DNA from: Reyranella sp. | GTDB taxonomy: Bacteria; Pseudomonadota; Alphaproteobacteria; Reyranellales; Reyranellaceae | Reading direction: 5' to 3' | NCBI RefSeq assembly: GCF_017305915.1 | Contig: NZ_JAFKJN010000012.1 | Span: 1 to 64,000, forward strand | Length of the DNA stretch: 64,000 bases | Shown here: positions 35,346 through 45,183 of the stretch, piece by piece | Layout: each line of letters begins with the position of its first letter | How positions within the stretch are numbered: position 1 is the first letter of the stretch | Notes under the pieces: model-generated | The model's database searches: none | The model's input: the letters and a program-made list of their open reading frames with translations, nothing else | Told to the model about the DNA's origin: nothing | Made by a program: the position numbers and the translations under genes

Positions 35346-35873
35346 ATGGCCAAGCCGAAGAAGCCAGCGGCGAAGGCGAAGGAATTTGCTTTCGAGAAGG
35401 GCGATTTCGTCGTCTATCCGACCCACGGCGTGGGTCGCGTGATCGACATCGAGGCGAAGGAGATCGCCGGGCACAAGCTCGACCTGTTCGTCATCTCGTT
35501 CGAGCAGGAGCGCATGATGCTGCGCGTGCCGGTCGCGAAGGCGAAGATCTCGGGTCTGCGCAAGCTCAGCTCGCGCAAGATCATGGAGAACGCGCTGGTG
35601 ACCCTGAAGGGCCGCAGCCGCGTCTCCCGCGCGATGTGGAATCGCCGCGCCCAGGAATACGAAGCCAAGATCAACTCGGGTGACCCGGTGTCGATCGCCG
35701 AGGTCGTGCGCGACCTGCATCGCAATGCCGGCCAGCCCGACCAGTCCTACAGCGAGCGGCAGATCTACGAAGCCGCGCTCGACCGTCTCGCGCGCGAGCT
35801 CGCGGCGGTGGAGCGGATCGACAAGGACTCCGCCACCCAGAAGCTGAACAGCGTCCTGACGAAGGTCGCCTAA
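35346..35873 (+). CDS. carD: CarD family transcriptional regulator
   Basis: A 175-residue regulator that binds RNA polymerase beta and stabilises open complexes. The CarD/TRCF Tudor-like domain is KGDFVVYPTHGVGRVIDIEAKEI (about 18-40) with FVISFEQERMMLRVPV. The C-terminal helical DNA-contact part includes MWNRRAQEYEAKINSGDP and SYSERQIYEAALDRLARELA. The first 12 residues are Lys/Ala-rich. ATG 35346 chosen by family start and ribosome site. A strong terminator follows. Confidence 0.93.
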   Translation: MAKPKKPAAKAKEFAFEKGDFVVYPTHGVGRVIDIEAKEIAGHKLDLFVISFEQERMMLRVPVAKAKISGLRKLSSRKIMENALVTLKGRSRVSRAMWNRRAQEYEAKINSGDPVSIAEVVRDLHRNAGQPDQSYSERQIYEAALDRLARELAAVERIDKDSATQKLNSVLTKVA

Positions 35874-35897
35874 GCTTCAGCGAATAGAACTTCGAGG

Positions 35898-35925
35898 AAA
35901 AAGCGGCCGTTTCGGCCGCTTTTTT
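35898..35925 (+). terminator. intrinsic terminator after carD (bidirectional)
   Basis: Stem AGCGGCCG / CGGCCGCT with loop TTT, A-tract before and T-tract after. It can act in both directions, and so also for the convergent M48 gene. Confidence 0.9.
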
Positions 35926-35937
35926 CATGTTCTTCCG

Positions 35938-35995
35938 GGACCGCGGGCCGGAGGCCCGCCTCATGAATCATGAGCGGGCCTCCGGCCCGCGGTCC
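35938..35995. repeat. 58-bp stem-loop with 22-bp perfect arms
   Basis: Left arm 35938-35959 (GGACCGCGGGCCGGAGGCCC plus GC), right arm 35974-35995. The 14-base loop contains TCATGA twice. It lies between the convergent carD and M48 genes, behind the terminator. Confidence 0.9.
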
Positions 35996-36002
35996 GACAA
36001 GA

Positions 36003-37412
36003 TTAAGGGTCCACCGTCTTCACCTGATCGCGCTGCGCCAGCTCGGCAGCGCTGTCGACGCCGTTCAGGGCCAGCAGCCGCTCCAGCCTGAAATCGGGAT
36101 AGGGCATGCGCGCGGCGAGGGTCGCCGCCGGTGTCCCGCCCGGCAAGATCTTCAGGCGATAGGACCGGAGCGCGCCTGCCTCGGCCACCGTCAGGTCGCG
36201 AAAGCCGCTCGCGGCCTGGACCATGGCCTCGATGCGGCGGTCGCGGTCGGGACCGTCGCTCAGGAGGTTGAAGTAGCAGACGCCGTCGGGCCGGCGGATC
36301 AGCACGTAGCGCACCTGGCCCAGGCCGGTGTCGGAGCCGCGCGGCCGGGCACCGATCGCGGCCTCGGCGCCGCCGATCTCGGTCGAATGGATGTCGGTCG
36401 GCGTCGGCTGCATGCGGTTGCGCATCCAGTCGTCGAGCCGTCCCTCGAACGTCCCGGCCTTGCAGGAGAAGTACATCAGCGACCGGTCGGAGCCGATGCC
36501 GAGCACGCCGTCATGATCGTTGTACAGCCGGAAGTCGCGCGGCATGGCGAAGGCGATGCGCATGATCGGGTGCAGGAAGGCCGGGCCGCGCACGAAGCCC
36601 TCCTCCGGCGAATCGTCGACCGACAGGCCGTCGATCGCCGCCAGGTAGGCCCGCCGGTCGCTTTCGCCGGTCTTGCGCGCGACCGGCAGGGTGTTGAGCG
36701 CCACCAGCCGGTCGGCGGCGCCCGGATGGGTCGACAGCGCGCTGGGATCGCGGCTTTCCGGCAGGCCCATCAGCTGCTCCTCGAGCCGGGTCTGACGCTG
36801 CAGCTTCTCGATCAAGGTGATCATCGCGTCGCCGCGAAAACCGGCGCGCGTGAGGGTGGTGACGCCGACCCGGTCGGCCTCGAGCTCCTGGTCGCGCGAG
36901 TAGCTGCGCAGCTTCACCAGGCCGTCGCGCGCCACCGAGCGGCCGACCGAGACCGAGCCGCTCTTCATCGCCGCGTCGATCGCCTGATCCATGATGTGGC
37001 GTCGCTGCTGCTCGCGCTGCGCGGCGTGGCGCTCGGTGATGTGGCCGAGCTCGTGGCCCATCGCCGCCGCGAGTTCCGCCTCGTCGTCCAGCAGGGCGAG
37101 CAGCCCGCGCGTGACGAAGACGTAGCCGCTGGGCAGGGCATGTGCATTGGCGACCGGCTGGTCGAGGATGAAGAAGCGGTAGCTGCCGTTGAGGCCGCCG
37201 CGCGTCACCAGGCGCTGGCCGACTCGGTCGACCAGCGCCTCGAGCTCGGGAGCGCGATAGACCGGCCCGACCAGCCGCTGGACGTCGCTCGGCAGGGCGC
37301 CGCCGGCCGGGGCGCCCGCGGCCGCAACGGTGGTTTGCGGGGCGTTGGAAGGCGTGCAACCGCCGGCCAGGGCCAACAGCGCGAGGAGAACGGCAAGACT
37401 GCGAAAAAACAC
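36003..37412 (-). CDS. M48 family metalloprotease, BepA/YfgC-like lipoprotein
   Basis: A 469-residue envelope zinc protease. The N-terminus is a lipoprotein signal (LLALLALAGGC, lipid Cys19). The zinc motif is HELGH at 120-124, in AAMGHELGHITERHA, with the third ligand in QELEADRVG. The C-terminal part (YRLKILPGGTPAATLAARM, then NGVDSAAELAQRDQVKTV) is the TPR-free accessory domain common in alphaproteobacterial homologues. Relatives assist or degrade outer-membrane assembly clients. Start ATG 37412 gives the expected signal. Confidence 0.9.
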   Translation of the reverse strand: MFFRSLAVLLALLALAGGCTPSNAPQTTVAAAGAPAGGALPSDVQRLVGPVYRAPELEALVDRVGQRLVTRGGLNGSYRFFILDQPVANAHALPSGYVFVTRGLLALLDDEAELAAAMGHELGHITERHAAQREQQRRHIMDQAIDAAMKSGSVSVGRSVARDGLVKLRSYSRDQELEADRVGVTTLTRAGFRGDAMITLIEKLQRQTRLEEQLMGLPESRDPSALSTHPGAADRLVALNTLPVARKTGESDRRAYLAAIDGLSVDDSPEEGFVRGPAFLHPIMRIAFAMPRDFRLYNDHDGVLGIGSDRSLMYFSCKAGTFEGRLDDWMRNRMQPTPTDIHSTEIGGAEAAIGARPRGSDTGLGQVRYVLIRRPDGVCYFNLLSDGPDRDRRIEAMVQAASGFRDLTVAEAGALRSYRLKILPGGTPAATLAARMPYPDFRLERLLALNGVDSAAELAQRDQVKTVDP

Positions 37413-37524
37413 TGTTCCTCCGTAACGCCCGATACCAGCTTATGCGCCCGCGCGCCGCACAGGCAAATCTTCGCGAGGCTGGCATGCGCGGCTCTGCTAT
37501 GGCACTCCTAGGGGCGGAAATCGC

Positions 37525-38538
37525 ATGCCGCGTTCAGAGACCCCTCTTCGCTCCGACCTGTTCCCGGAGATCTCGCCCTACGCCAGCGGAATGCTGGCAG
37601 TCGACGGGCGGCACACGATCTATTGGGAGCAGAGCGGCAATCCCGAGGGCGTGCCGGTCGTCTTCCTCCATGGCGGGCCGGGCGCCGGCTCGGCGCCCGT
37701 GCATCGGCGATTCTTCGACCCGCAGTTTTACAGGATCGTGGTGTTCGACCAGCGCGGCTGTGGCCGTTCGATGCCGTTGGGCGATCTGCAGGACAACACC
37801 ACCGCGCATCTGGTCTCCGACATGGAGAAGCTGCGCAGCCATCTCGGCGTCGGACGCTGGCTGCTGTTCGGCGGCTCGTGGGGCAGCACGCTCGCGCTCG
37901 CCTACGGCCTGCGCCACCCCGAGCGCACCATGGGCTTCATCCTGCGCGGCATCTTCCTCGGCACGCGCTCGGAGATCGACTGGTTCCTGCACGGCATGCG
38001 GTCGATCTTCCCCGAGGCATGGCGCGACTTCGCCGAGCACCTGCCGGCCAGCGAGCGCACCGACCTCTTGAGCAACTACTATCGCCGCCTGATCGATCGC
38101 AATCCGGACGTGCATCGTCCGGCGGCGCGCGCCTGGAGCCGCTACGAGGCGGCCTGCTCGACGCTCTACCCGACGGCGCGCGCACCGTTCGAATCGGATC
38201 ACGGCGGCTTCGCGCTCGCGCTGTCGCGCGTCGAGGCACACTACTTCCGCCACAACACCTTCCTCGCGGAAGGCTGGCCCTGGGACGAGCTGAACCGGGT
38301 GCGCAACCTGCCCTGCACCATCGTGCAGGGCCGCTACGACATCGTCTGCCCGCCGGTCACCGCCGAGACCCTGTCGCGGGCGTGGCCCGAGGCGCGCTTC
38401 GTGATCGTGCCCGACGCCGGCCACAGCGCGCTCGAGCCCGGCATTCGCGCCGCGCTGGTCAACGCCACCGAGAGCTATCGCCTCTCCGTGGCTGATGATC
38501 AGCTCTTCGCACCCCGATTTCCCTGGGAAGCCGCCTAG
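37525..38538 (+). CDS. pip: prolyl aminopeptidase (proline iminopeptidase)
   Basis: A 337-residue alpha/beta-hydrolase that removes N-terminal proline from peptides. Family motifs are FLHGGPGAG (oxyanion region), VVFDQRGCGRS, the nucleophile elbow GGSWGSTLAL, the catalytic Asp region GRYDIVCPP and the His in DAGHSALEPG. Length and order are typical of the bacterial S33 enzymes. It is followed after 5 bp by a dioxygenase gene, probably one operon. Confidence 0.92.
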   Translation: MPRSETPLRSDLFPEISPYASGMLAVDGRHTIYWEQSGNPEGVPVVFLHGGPGAGSAPVHRRFFDPQFYRIVVFDQRGCGRSMPLGDLQDNTTAHLVSDMEKLRSHLGVGRWLLFGGSWGSTLALAYGLRHPERTMGFILRGIFLGTRSEIDWFLHGMRSIFPEAWRDFAEHLPASERTDLLSNYYRRLIDRNPDVHRPAARAWSRYEAACSTLYPTARAPFESDHGGFALALSRVEAHYFRHNTFLAEGWPWDELNRVRNLPCTIVQGRYDIVCPPVTAETLSRAWPEARFVIVPDAGHSALEPGIRAALVNATESYRLSVADDQLFAPRFPWEAA

Positions 38539-38543
38539 TCATC

Positions 38544-39599
38544 ATGTCGTTCGAATTGCCGCCGGAGCAGACCGGCCCCGCCGCCTGGTACGGGCCCGAG
38601 ATCGCCAAGCGCACCGACTGGCAGATGCCGCTCAGCCCGAGCGAGATCGCCGAGGTCGAGCAGGTCACCAAGGCGCTCGCCGCGCGCGAAGGCGACATCG
38701 CCGCGATCACGCCCGCGGACTTCCCGCTGCCGACGCTCGCGCCGAAACTGCAGGCGCGGGTCGAGGACGAGGTGCTGAACGGCCGCGGCTTCCTGCTGCT
38801 GCGGGGCCTGCCGGTCGAGCGCTGGACGATGCGCGAAGCGGCGACGGCGTTCTACGGCCTCGGCGCCCATCTCGGCAGCGCGCGCTCGCAGAACGGCAAG
38901 GGCCATGTGCTGGGCCACGTGCAGGATCTCGGCCTCGCCTCGAACGATCCCAACGTGCGCATCTACCAGACGCACGAGCGCCAGACGTTCCATACCGACT
39001 CTTGCGACATCGTCGGCCTGCTGTGCCTCAAGACCGCGAAGTCGGGCGGCCTGTCGGCGCTGGTCAGCTCGACCACCATCTTCAACGAGATGCACCGACG
39101 GCGCCCCGACCTGCTGAAGCTCCTGTTCGAGCCCGCCGCCACCGACCGCCGCGGCGAGGTGCCGGAAGGCCAGAAGCCCTATTTCGAGATCCCGCTGTTC
39201 AACTGGTACCAGGGCCATCTCAGCGCGATCTATCAGCGGCAGTACATCGATTCGGCGCAGCGCTTCCCCGACGCGCCGCGGCTCACGCCGGCGCATGTCG
39301 AGGCGCTCGACATGTTCGACGCGCTGACCAACGACCCGGCGCTCAACATGTTCATGGAGTTCAAGCCGGGCGACGTGCAGCTGGTGCACAACCACACCCT
39401 GCTGCACGACCGCACCGGCTTCGAGGACTGGGCCGAGCCCGAGAAGCGCCGCCATCTGCTGCGCCTGTGGCTCGCAGCCGACAAGGCGCGGCCGCTGCCG
39501 CCGGTCTATGCCCAGCGCTACGGCAGCGTCGAGATCGGCGACCGCGGCGGCATCATCGTGCGCGGCACCCGGCTGAACGCGCCGCTGGAGGCGGTCTGA
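38544..39599 (+). CDS. TauD/TfdA family Fe(II)/2-oxoglutarate dioxygenase
   Basis: A 351-residue oxygenase. The iron triad can be placed: H150-x-D152 in QTFHTDSCD and a distal His in VHNHTLLHDRTGF (282-291), with an arginine (R300s, EKRRHLLRLWLA) for 2-oxoglutarate. The substrate is unknown. Relatives include gamma-butyrobetaine- and clavaminate-synthase-like enzymes as well as taurine dioxygenase. Co-transcription with pip is likely. Confidence 0.82.
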   Translation: MSFELPPEQTGPAAWYGPEIAKRTDWQMPLSPSEIAEVEQVTKALAAREGDIAAITPADFPLPTLAPKLQARVEDEVLNGRGFLLLRGLPVERWTMREAATAFYGLGAHLGSARSQNGKGHVLGHVQDLGLASNDPNVRIYQTHERQTFHTDSCDIVGLLCLKTAKSGGLSALVSSTTIFNEMHRRRPDLLKLLFEPAATDRRGEVPEGQKPYFEIPLFNWYQGHLSAIYQRQYIDSAQRFPDAPRLTPAHVEALDMFDALTNDPALNMFMEFKPGDVQLVHNHTLLHDRTGFEDWAEPEKRRHLLRLWLAADKARPLPPVYAQRYGSVEIGDRGGIIVRGTRLNAPLEAV

Positions 39600-39611
39600 G
39601 GCGGTTCGCGG

Positions 39612-39639
39612 GCGGGTTGACCGGGGCGGGTTGACCGGG
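39612..39639 (+). repeat. 14-bp direct repeat in the grpE upstream region
   Basis: GCGGGTTGACCGGG occurs twice in perfect tandem (39612-39625 and 39626-39639). Each contains TTGACC, so it may hold a duplicated -35-like element or an activator site. Confidence 0.5.
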
Positions 39640-39648
39640 GGCTGCCTC

Positions 39649-39693
39649 GTCCCTAAGTGAAGGCCGCCTAAAGAAACCACTTTTGTTAGGGAC
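39649..39693 (+). promoter_or_regulatory. grpE leader hairpin, candidate RNA thermometer
   Basis: GTCCCTAA (39649-39656) pairs perfectly with TTAGGGAC (39686-39693), and GTG/CAC (39657-39659 / 39678-39680) can extend the stem. The TAGGGA inside the right arm is the best-spaced ribosome-binding site for ATG 39699 (six bases between). Folding would hide it. Confidence 0.45.
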
Positions 39694-39698
39694 AAAGG

Positions 39699-40280
39699 AT
39701 GTCCAGCCAGAACAACGCCGACGGCGCCCCGGAAGAGATGCCGTTCGACGGCCCCGAGCCCACCGTGGAGACGCTCCAGCGGGTCGTGGACGGGCTGCAG
39801 ACGGAAAATGCCGACCTGAACGACAAGTACCTGCGGGCCGTGGCCGAGTCGCAGAACGTGCGCCGCCGCGCCCAGCAGGACGTCGACAAGGAACGTAAGT
39901 TCGGCATCGAGCGCTTCGGGCGCGACCTGCTGTCGGTGGCGGACAATCTCGGCCGGGCGCTCACCGCGGTGCCGGCCGATCTCGATCCGGCGATGAAGAA
40001 CGTTGTGGTCGGCGTGCAGGCGACCGAGCGCGAGTTGCTGTCGGTGCTGGAGCGCCACGGCGTCACCCGTATCGCCGCGCTGGGCAAGCCGTTCGACGCC
40101 AACCTTCATCAGGCGATGATGGAGATCGAGGACCCGTCCGTGCCCGCCGGCACCGTGGTGCAGGAGATGATCCCGGGCTACCTGCTGGCCGGCCGCCTGC
40201 TGCGCGCCGCCATGGTCGCCGTCTCCAAGGGCGGCCCGCCGCGCGCGCCCGCGCCCGAAGCCAGCAACGAGAACGGCTAA
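39699..40280 (+). CDS. grpE: nucleotide exchange factor GrpE
   Basis: A 193-residue co-chaperone that drives ADP release from DnaK. It has a long N-terminal helix (ETLQRVVDGLQTENADLNDKYLRAVAE), RRRAQQDVDKERKFGIERFGRDLLSVADNL in the family pattern, and the beta domain with GVTRIAALGKPFDANLHQAM and VPAGTVVQEMIPGYLLAGRLLR. It is encoded near dnaK and dnaJ, separated from dnaK by a convergent alkB. Its stop codon overlaps the alkB stop. Confidence 0.95.
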   Translation: MSSQNNADGAPEEMPFDGPEPTVETLQRVVDGLQTENADLNDKYLRAVAESQNVRRRAQQDVDKERKFGIERFGRDLLSVADNLGRALTAVPADLDPAMKNVVVGVQATERELLSVLERHGVTRIAALGKPFDANLHQAMMEIEDPSVPAGTVVQEMIPGYLLAGRLLRAAMVAVSKGGPPRAPAPEASNENG

Positions 40281-40867
40281 GGCTTCGTCACCCGCCGCAA
40301 CGTCAGATTGAAGCGCCCACCCTCCGGCAACAGCCGGCTGGTGCCGGGCAGGATGCGGTCGACGCCGTGGTACCAGTGCCGCGACGGTCCCTCGAGCACG
40401 ACCACGTCGCCGCTCGACAGCCGAACCGACCGCGACGGGCTCTTGCGCTCGGGACCGCCCAGCCGGAACAGCGCCGTGTCGCCCAGCGAGATGGAAAGAA
40501 TGGGAGCCTCGGGCGCGTCCTCGTCCTGGTCGCGATGCTGGCCGAGACGGGCGTCCGGCCCGTAGTAGTTGATCAGGCAGGCCTCGGGCAGATAGCCGAC
40601 GCCGGTCGCCGCACGCCAAAGATCGAGGACCATGTCCGGGATCGCGGGCCAAGGCTCGCCGGTGACGGGATGGGTCGGGCTGTAGCGGTAGCCGCTGCGC
40701 TCGGACAGCCAGCCCAGCGGACCGCAGTTGGACATGCGGACCGACAGAGGGTTGCCGGAGCGCGGCATGGCCGGGCTGTAGAGCGGCGCGCGGTCGAGAA
40801 TCCGGCGCACTTCCGCCATCAGCAGGCGCTGCCGGTCGGGGTCGAGATGGTTGGGCAAAAGGCGCAT
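40277..40867 (-). CDS. alkB: AlkB family Fe(II)/2-oxoglutarate DNA/RNA repair dioxygenase
   Basis: A 196-residue enzyme that oxidatively removes methyl groups from damaged bases. Motifs: INYYGPDARLGQHRDQDE with iron ligands H111 and D113, PSRHWYHG with H167, and the 2-oxoglutarate arginine motif RFNLTLR (185-191). It lacks the longer N-terminus of E. coli AlkB. It is inserted convergently between grpE and dnaK and shares three bases of stop codon with grpE. Confidence 0.9.
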   Translation of the reverse strand: MRLLPNHLDPDRQRLLMAEVRRILDRAPLYSPAMPRSGNPLSVRMSNCGPLGWLSERSGYRYSPTHPVTGEPWPAIPDMVLDLWRAATGVGYLPEACLINYYGPDARLGQHRDQDEDAPEAPILSISLGDTALFRLGGPERKSPSRSVRLSSGDVVVLEGPSRHWYHGVDRILPGTSRLLPEGGRFNLTLRRVTKP

Positions 40868-40945
40868 GGACGCTCGCTTTTAGGCCCTTCAATGCCTATC
40901 TGATATCCGCCAGGGTGATTTTAGTGTCCTCGGCGTTTGCCGGCA

Positions 40946-40974
40946 TTGCAGGCAGGCCCTTAGGACCTATATAG
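40946..40974 (+). promoter_or_regulatory. candidate dnaK promoter
   Basis: TTGCAG (40946-40951) and CCTATATAG (40966-40974) with a 15-base gap. The position, about 100 bp before the dnaK start, is reasonable; a heat-shock sigma promoter is plausible but not certain. Confidence 0.3.
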
Positions 40975-41078
40975 CCCCTGTCCTGACCCGGTCTTTCCGG
41001 CAGGTAACATTTATCGGGGGTCGGACCGGTGCCTGTTCAGGGCTGGGCCGGCCTGCTGGGAAAAGGAAGAGTAGCATC

Positions 41079-43049
<1,971 letters not shown>

Positions 43050-43075
43050 GGGCGCCCTGGCCTAGATAGACCGAT

Positions 43076-43106
43076 CCGGCCTCCCGCACCTGCGGGAGGC
43101 CGGTTT
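43076..43106 (+). terminator. hairpin after dnaK
   Basis: A 13-bp arm CCGGCCTCCCGCA pairs with TGCGGGAGGCCGG, followed by TTT. Strong stem but short T-run, so it is probably a partial terminator or mRNA-end stabiliser between dnaK and dnaJ. Confidence 0.65.
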
Positions 43107-43130
43107 CATAAGCGTACGGCGCTAGAGCGA

Positions 43131-43174
43131 TTTCTGGTTGGATGGAACCGCGCGCGGTTCCATCCAACCAGAAA
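43131..43174. repeat. 44-bp perfect loopless palindrome in the dnaK-dnaJ gap
   Basis: Two 22-bp arms with no spacer: TTTCTGGTTGGATGGAACCG plus CG, then its exact complement. Preceded by CTAGAGCGA. It resembles short dispersed alphaproteobacterial intergenic elements. Confidence 0.9.
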
Positions 43175-43202
43175 TGCGCGAAAAGGTGATGGTCGTTGAA
43201 GG

Positions 43203-43229
43203 AAACACATTCCCTCCGGGAATGTGTTT
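43203..43229. repeat. 12-bp inverted repeat in the dnaJ leader
   Basis: AAACACATTCCC (43203-43214) and GGGAATGTGTTT (43218-43229) with a 3-base loop, ending 22 bp before the dnaJ start. It may be an extension of the neighbouring palindrome element or a leader hairpin; it does not cover the ribosome site (AGAGGA). Confidence 0.75.
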
Positions 43230-43251
43230 TAGCGGGGAAGCGTAGAGGATC

Positions 43252-44391
43252 ATGGCGCAGGACTATTACGAGCTGCTGGGCGTCGGTCGGACGGCGAGTC
43301 CCGACGACATCAAGAAGGCATTCCGCAAGCTCGCCATGCAGCATCATCCCGACCGCAACCGGGACAACAAGGACGCGGAAAAGAAGTTCAAGGAAATCAA
43401 TCACGCGCACGATGTCCTGAAGGATCCCGAGAAGCGCGCGGCCTACGACCGCTACGGCGCCGCCGCCTTCGAAGGCGGCAACGGCCCGAACGGGCCGGGC
43501 GCCGGCTTCAACGCCCAGGGCTTCGACTTCGGCTCGGTGTTCGGCGAGATCTTCGACGAGATGTTCAACGGCGGCCGCAGCGGCGGCGGGCGCCCCGGCG
43601 GCCGTGCCGACATGCGCGGCCAGGACCTGCGCTTCAATCTCGAGATCACGCTGGAGCAGGCCTACGGCGGCACCGAAGCCACGGTGCGCGTGCCGAGCTC
43701 GGTCTCCTGCGAAGCCTGCCACGGCGCGGGCGCCGAGCCCGGCTCCAAGCCGCAGCAGTGCCCGACCTGCCACGGCCGCGGCCGCATCCGCGCGCAGCAG
43801 GGCTTCTTCACGGTCGAGCGCGCCTGCCACACCTGCCACGGCGCGGGCCAGGTGATCGACAAGCCGTGCAAGGTCTGCGCCGGCCAGGGCCGGGTGCGGC
43901 GCGAGAAGACGCTCAAGGTCAACATCCCGGCCGGCGTCGAGGACGGCACCCGCATTCGGCTCAGCGGCGAGGGCGAGGCCGGCACGCGCGGCGGACCGGC
44001 GGGCGATCTCTACGTCTTCCTGACGGTGCGCCGGCACGGCCTGTTCGAGCGCGAAGGTCCCGACGTGCATTGCCGTGTGCCGATCTCGATGGTGCAGGCA
44101 ACGCTCGGCGCCGGCATCGAGGTGCCGACGCTCGACGGCAAGGCGGCGCGCATCAACATCCCGGCCGGCGCCCAGAGCGGCCACCAGTTCCGCCTGCGCG
44201 GCAAGGGCATGCCGATCATGCGCTCGACCCAGCGCGGCGACATGTACATCGAGATCACTGTCGAGACGCCGACCAACCTGACGGCCAAGCAGAAAGAGCT
44301 GCTCAAGGAATTCGAGAAGGCGGGCAAGACCAGCCCCGAGGCCGAGGGCTTCTTCTCGAAGGTGAAGGAGATGTTCGGCGGCGACGACTGA
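43252..44391 (+). CDS. dnaJ: molecular chaperone DnaJ (Hsp40)
   Basis: A 379-residue class A J-protein. The J-domain has HHPDRN near residue 34. A Gly/Phe-rich region follows ([13 protein letters not shown]). Four zinc-finger repeats are present: [24 protein letters not shown] and CKVCAGQG. The C-terminal substrate domains follow. It stimulates DnaK ATPase. Its stop overlaps the next gene by one base (TGATG). Confidence 0.98.
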   Translation: MAQDYYELLGVGRTASPDDIKKAFRKLAMQHHPDRNRDNKDAEKKFKEINHAHDVLKDPEKRAAYDRYGAAAFEGGNGPNGPGAGFNAQGFDFGSVFGEIFDEMFNGGRSGGGRPGGRADMRGQDLRFNLEITLEQAYGGTEATVRVPSSVSCEACHGAGAEPGSKPQQCPTCHGRGRIRAQQGFFTVERACHTCHGAGQVIDKPCKVCAGQGRVRREKTLKVNIPAGVEDGTRIRLSGEGEAGTRGGPAGDLYVFLTVRRHGLFEREGPDVHCRVPISMVQATLGAGIEVPTLDGKAARINIPAGAQSGHQFRLRGKGMPIMRSTQRGDMYIEITVETPTNLTAKQKELLKEFEKAGKTSPEAEGFFSKVKEMFGGDD

Positions 44392-45149
44392 TGAGCTGGC
44401 TCGCCTTCTCGCCCTGGCAGATCGTCCTGTCGGTGGTGACGCCGGCGCTGGTGGCCGTTCTGACGTGCCTCGCCGAGGTGCGGGGCCCGCTCGCCGCGCC
44501 GCTGCAGAAGACGACCGGCATCGTCGGCCCCTACTTCACCGGCGTTGCGCTGCTGTTCGCGCTGGTGACCGCACAGATGCTCACCGAGGTCTGGCAGAAG
44601 GACAATGCGGCGCGCCTCAGCGTGCAGGCCGAGGACGACGCGCTCCGCGCGCTTATGCATCTCGCGCGCGTGCATCGGTTGGAAACCACGGTGGCGCCGC
44701 CGATCAAGGGTTACATTGCAGCCGCCATCCGGGAAAGCCCCTTCTCCCGCGTCGGCTCCAAGCCCCGGGAGGCGACCGACCGTGCCTACGAGGTGCTGCA
44801 GGGCGCTCTGGTCGCCGCCCCCGGCCTCGGCGAATCGGCGCGCAACGTCCTGCTCGCCAACGGGGTCGAGCTGCGTCGCGCCCGCGACCGGCGGCTCTAC
44901 CTTGCCGACGACGAGACCACCGCGATCAAATGGGCGTCGGTGCTGGTGCTGGGAGCGCTCACGCAGATCGCCATCATGCTGGTCCATATCGGCAATCGCC
45001 GGGCGTTGCGCGTCTCGGTCGGCTTCTTCACCGTGGCCTTCATCTTCTGCTTGGTACTGATCGCCGTGTTCGACGCGCCGTTCGAGGTGGCGCTCGCCCA
45101 CGAGCCGGGGGCGACGCTCAACGACACGCTGAAGACGCTACCGCCGTAG
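44391..45149 (+). CDS. DUF4239 / bestrophin-like membrane protein
   Basis: A 252-residue membrane protein with two N-terminal hydrophobic segments (IVLSVVTPALVAVLTCLA; GVALLFALVTAQML), a soluble middle part, and two C-terminal segments (WASVLVLGALTQIAIMLVHI; VGFFTVAFIFCLVLIAVF). The layout resembles DUF4239 proteins. The function is unknown. Start ATG 44391 shares a base with the dnaJ stop; the longer frame upstream is a shadow of dnaJ. The tight link to dnaJ may simply reflect read-through. Confidence 0.65.
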   Translation: MSWLAFSPWQIVLSVVTPALVAVLTCLAEVRGPLAAPLQKTTGIVGPYFTGVALLFALVTAQMLTEVWQKDNAARLSVQAEDDALRALMHLARVHRLETTVAPPIKGYIAAAIRESPFSRVGSKPREATDRAYEVLQGALVAAPGLGESARNVLLANGVELRRARDRRLYLADDETTAIKWASVLVLGALTQIAIMLVHIGNRRALRVSVGFFTVAFIFCLVLIAVFDAPFEVALAHEPGATLNDTLKTLPP

Positions 45150-45183
45150 TTGTCCCCAGAATCGGAAAGTCCGTGGGAAGTCC

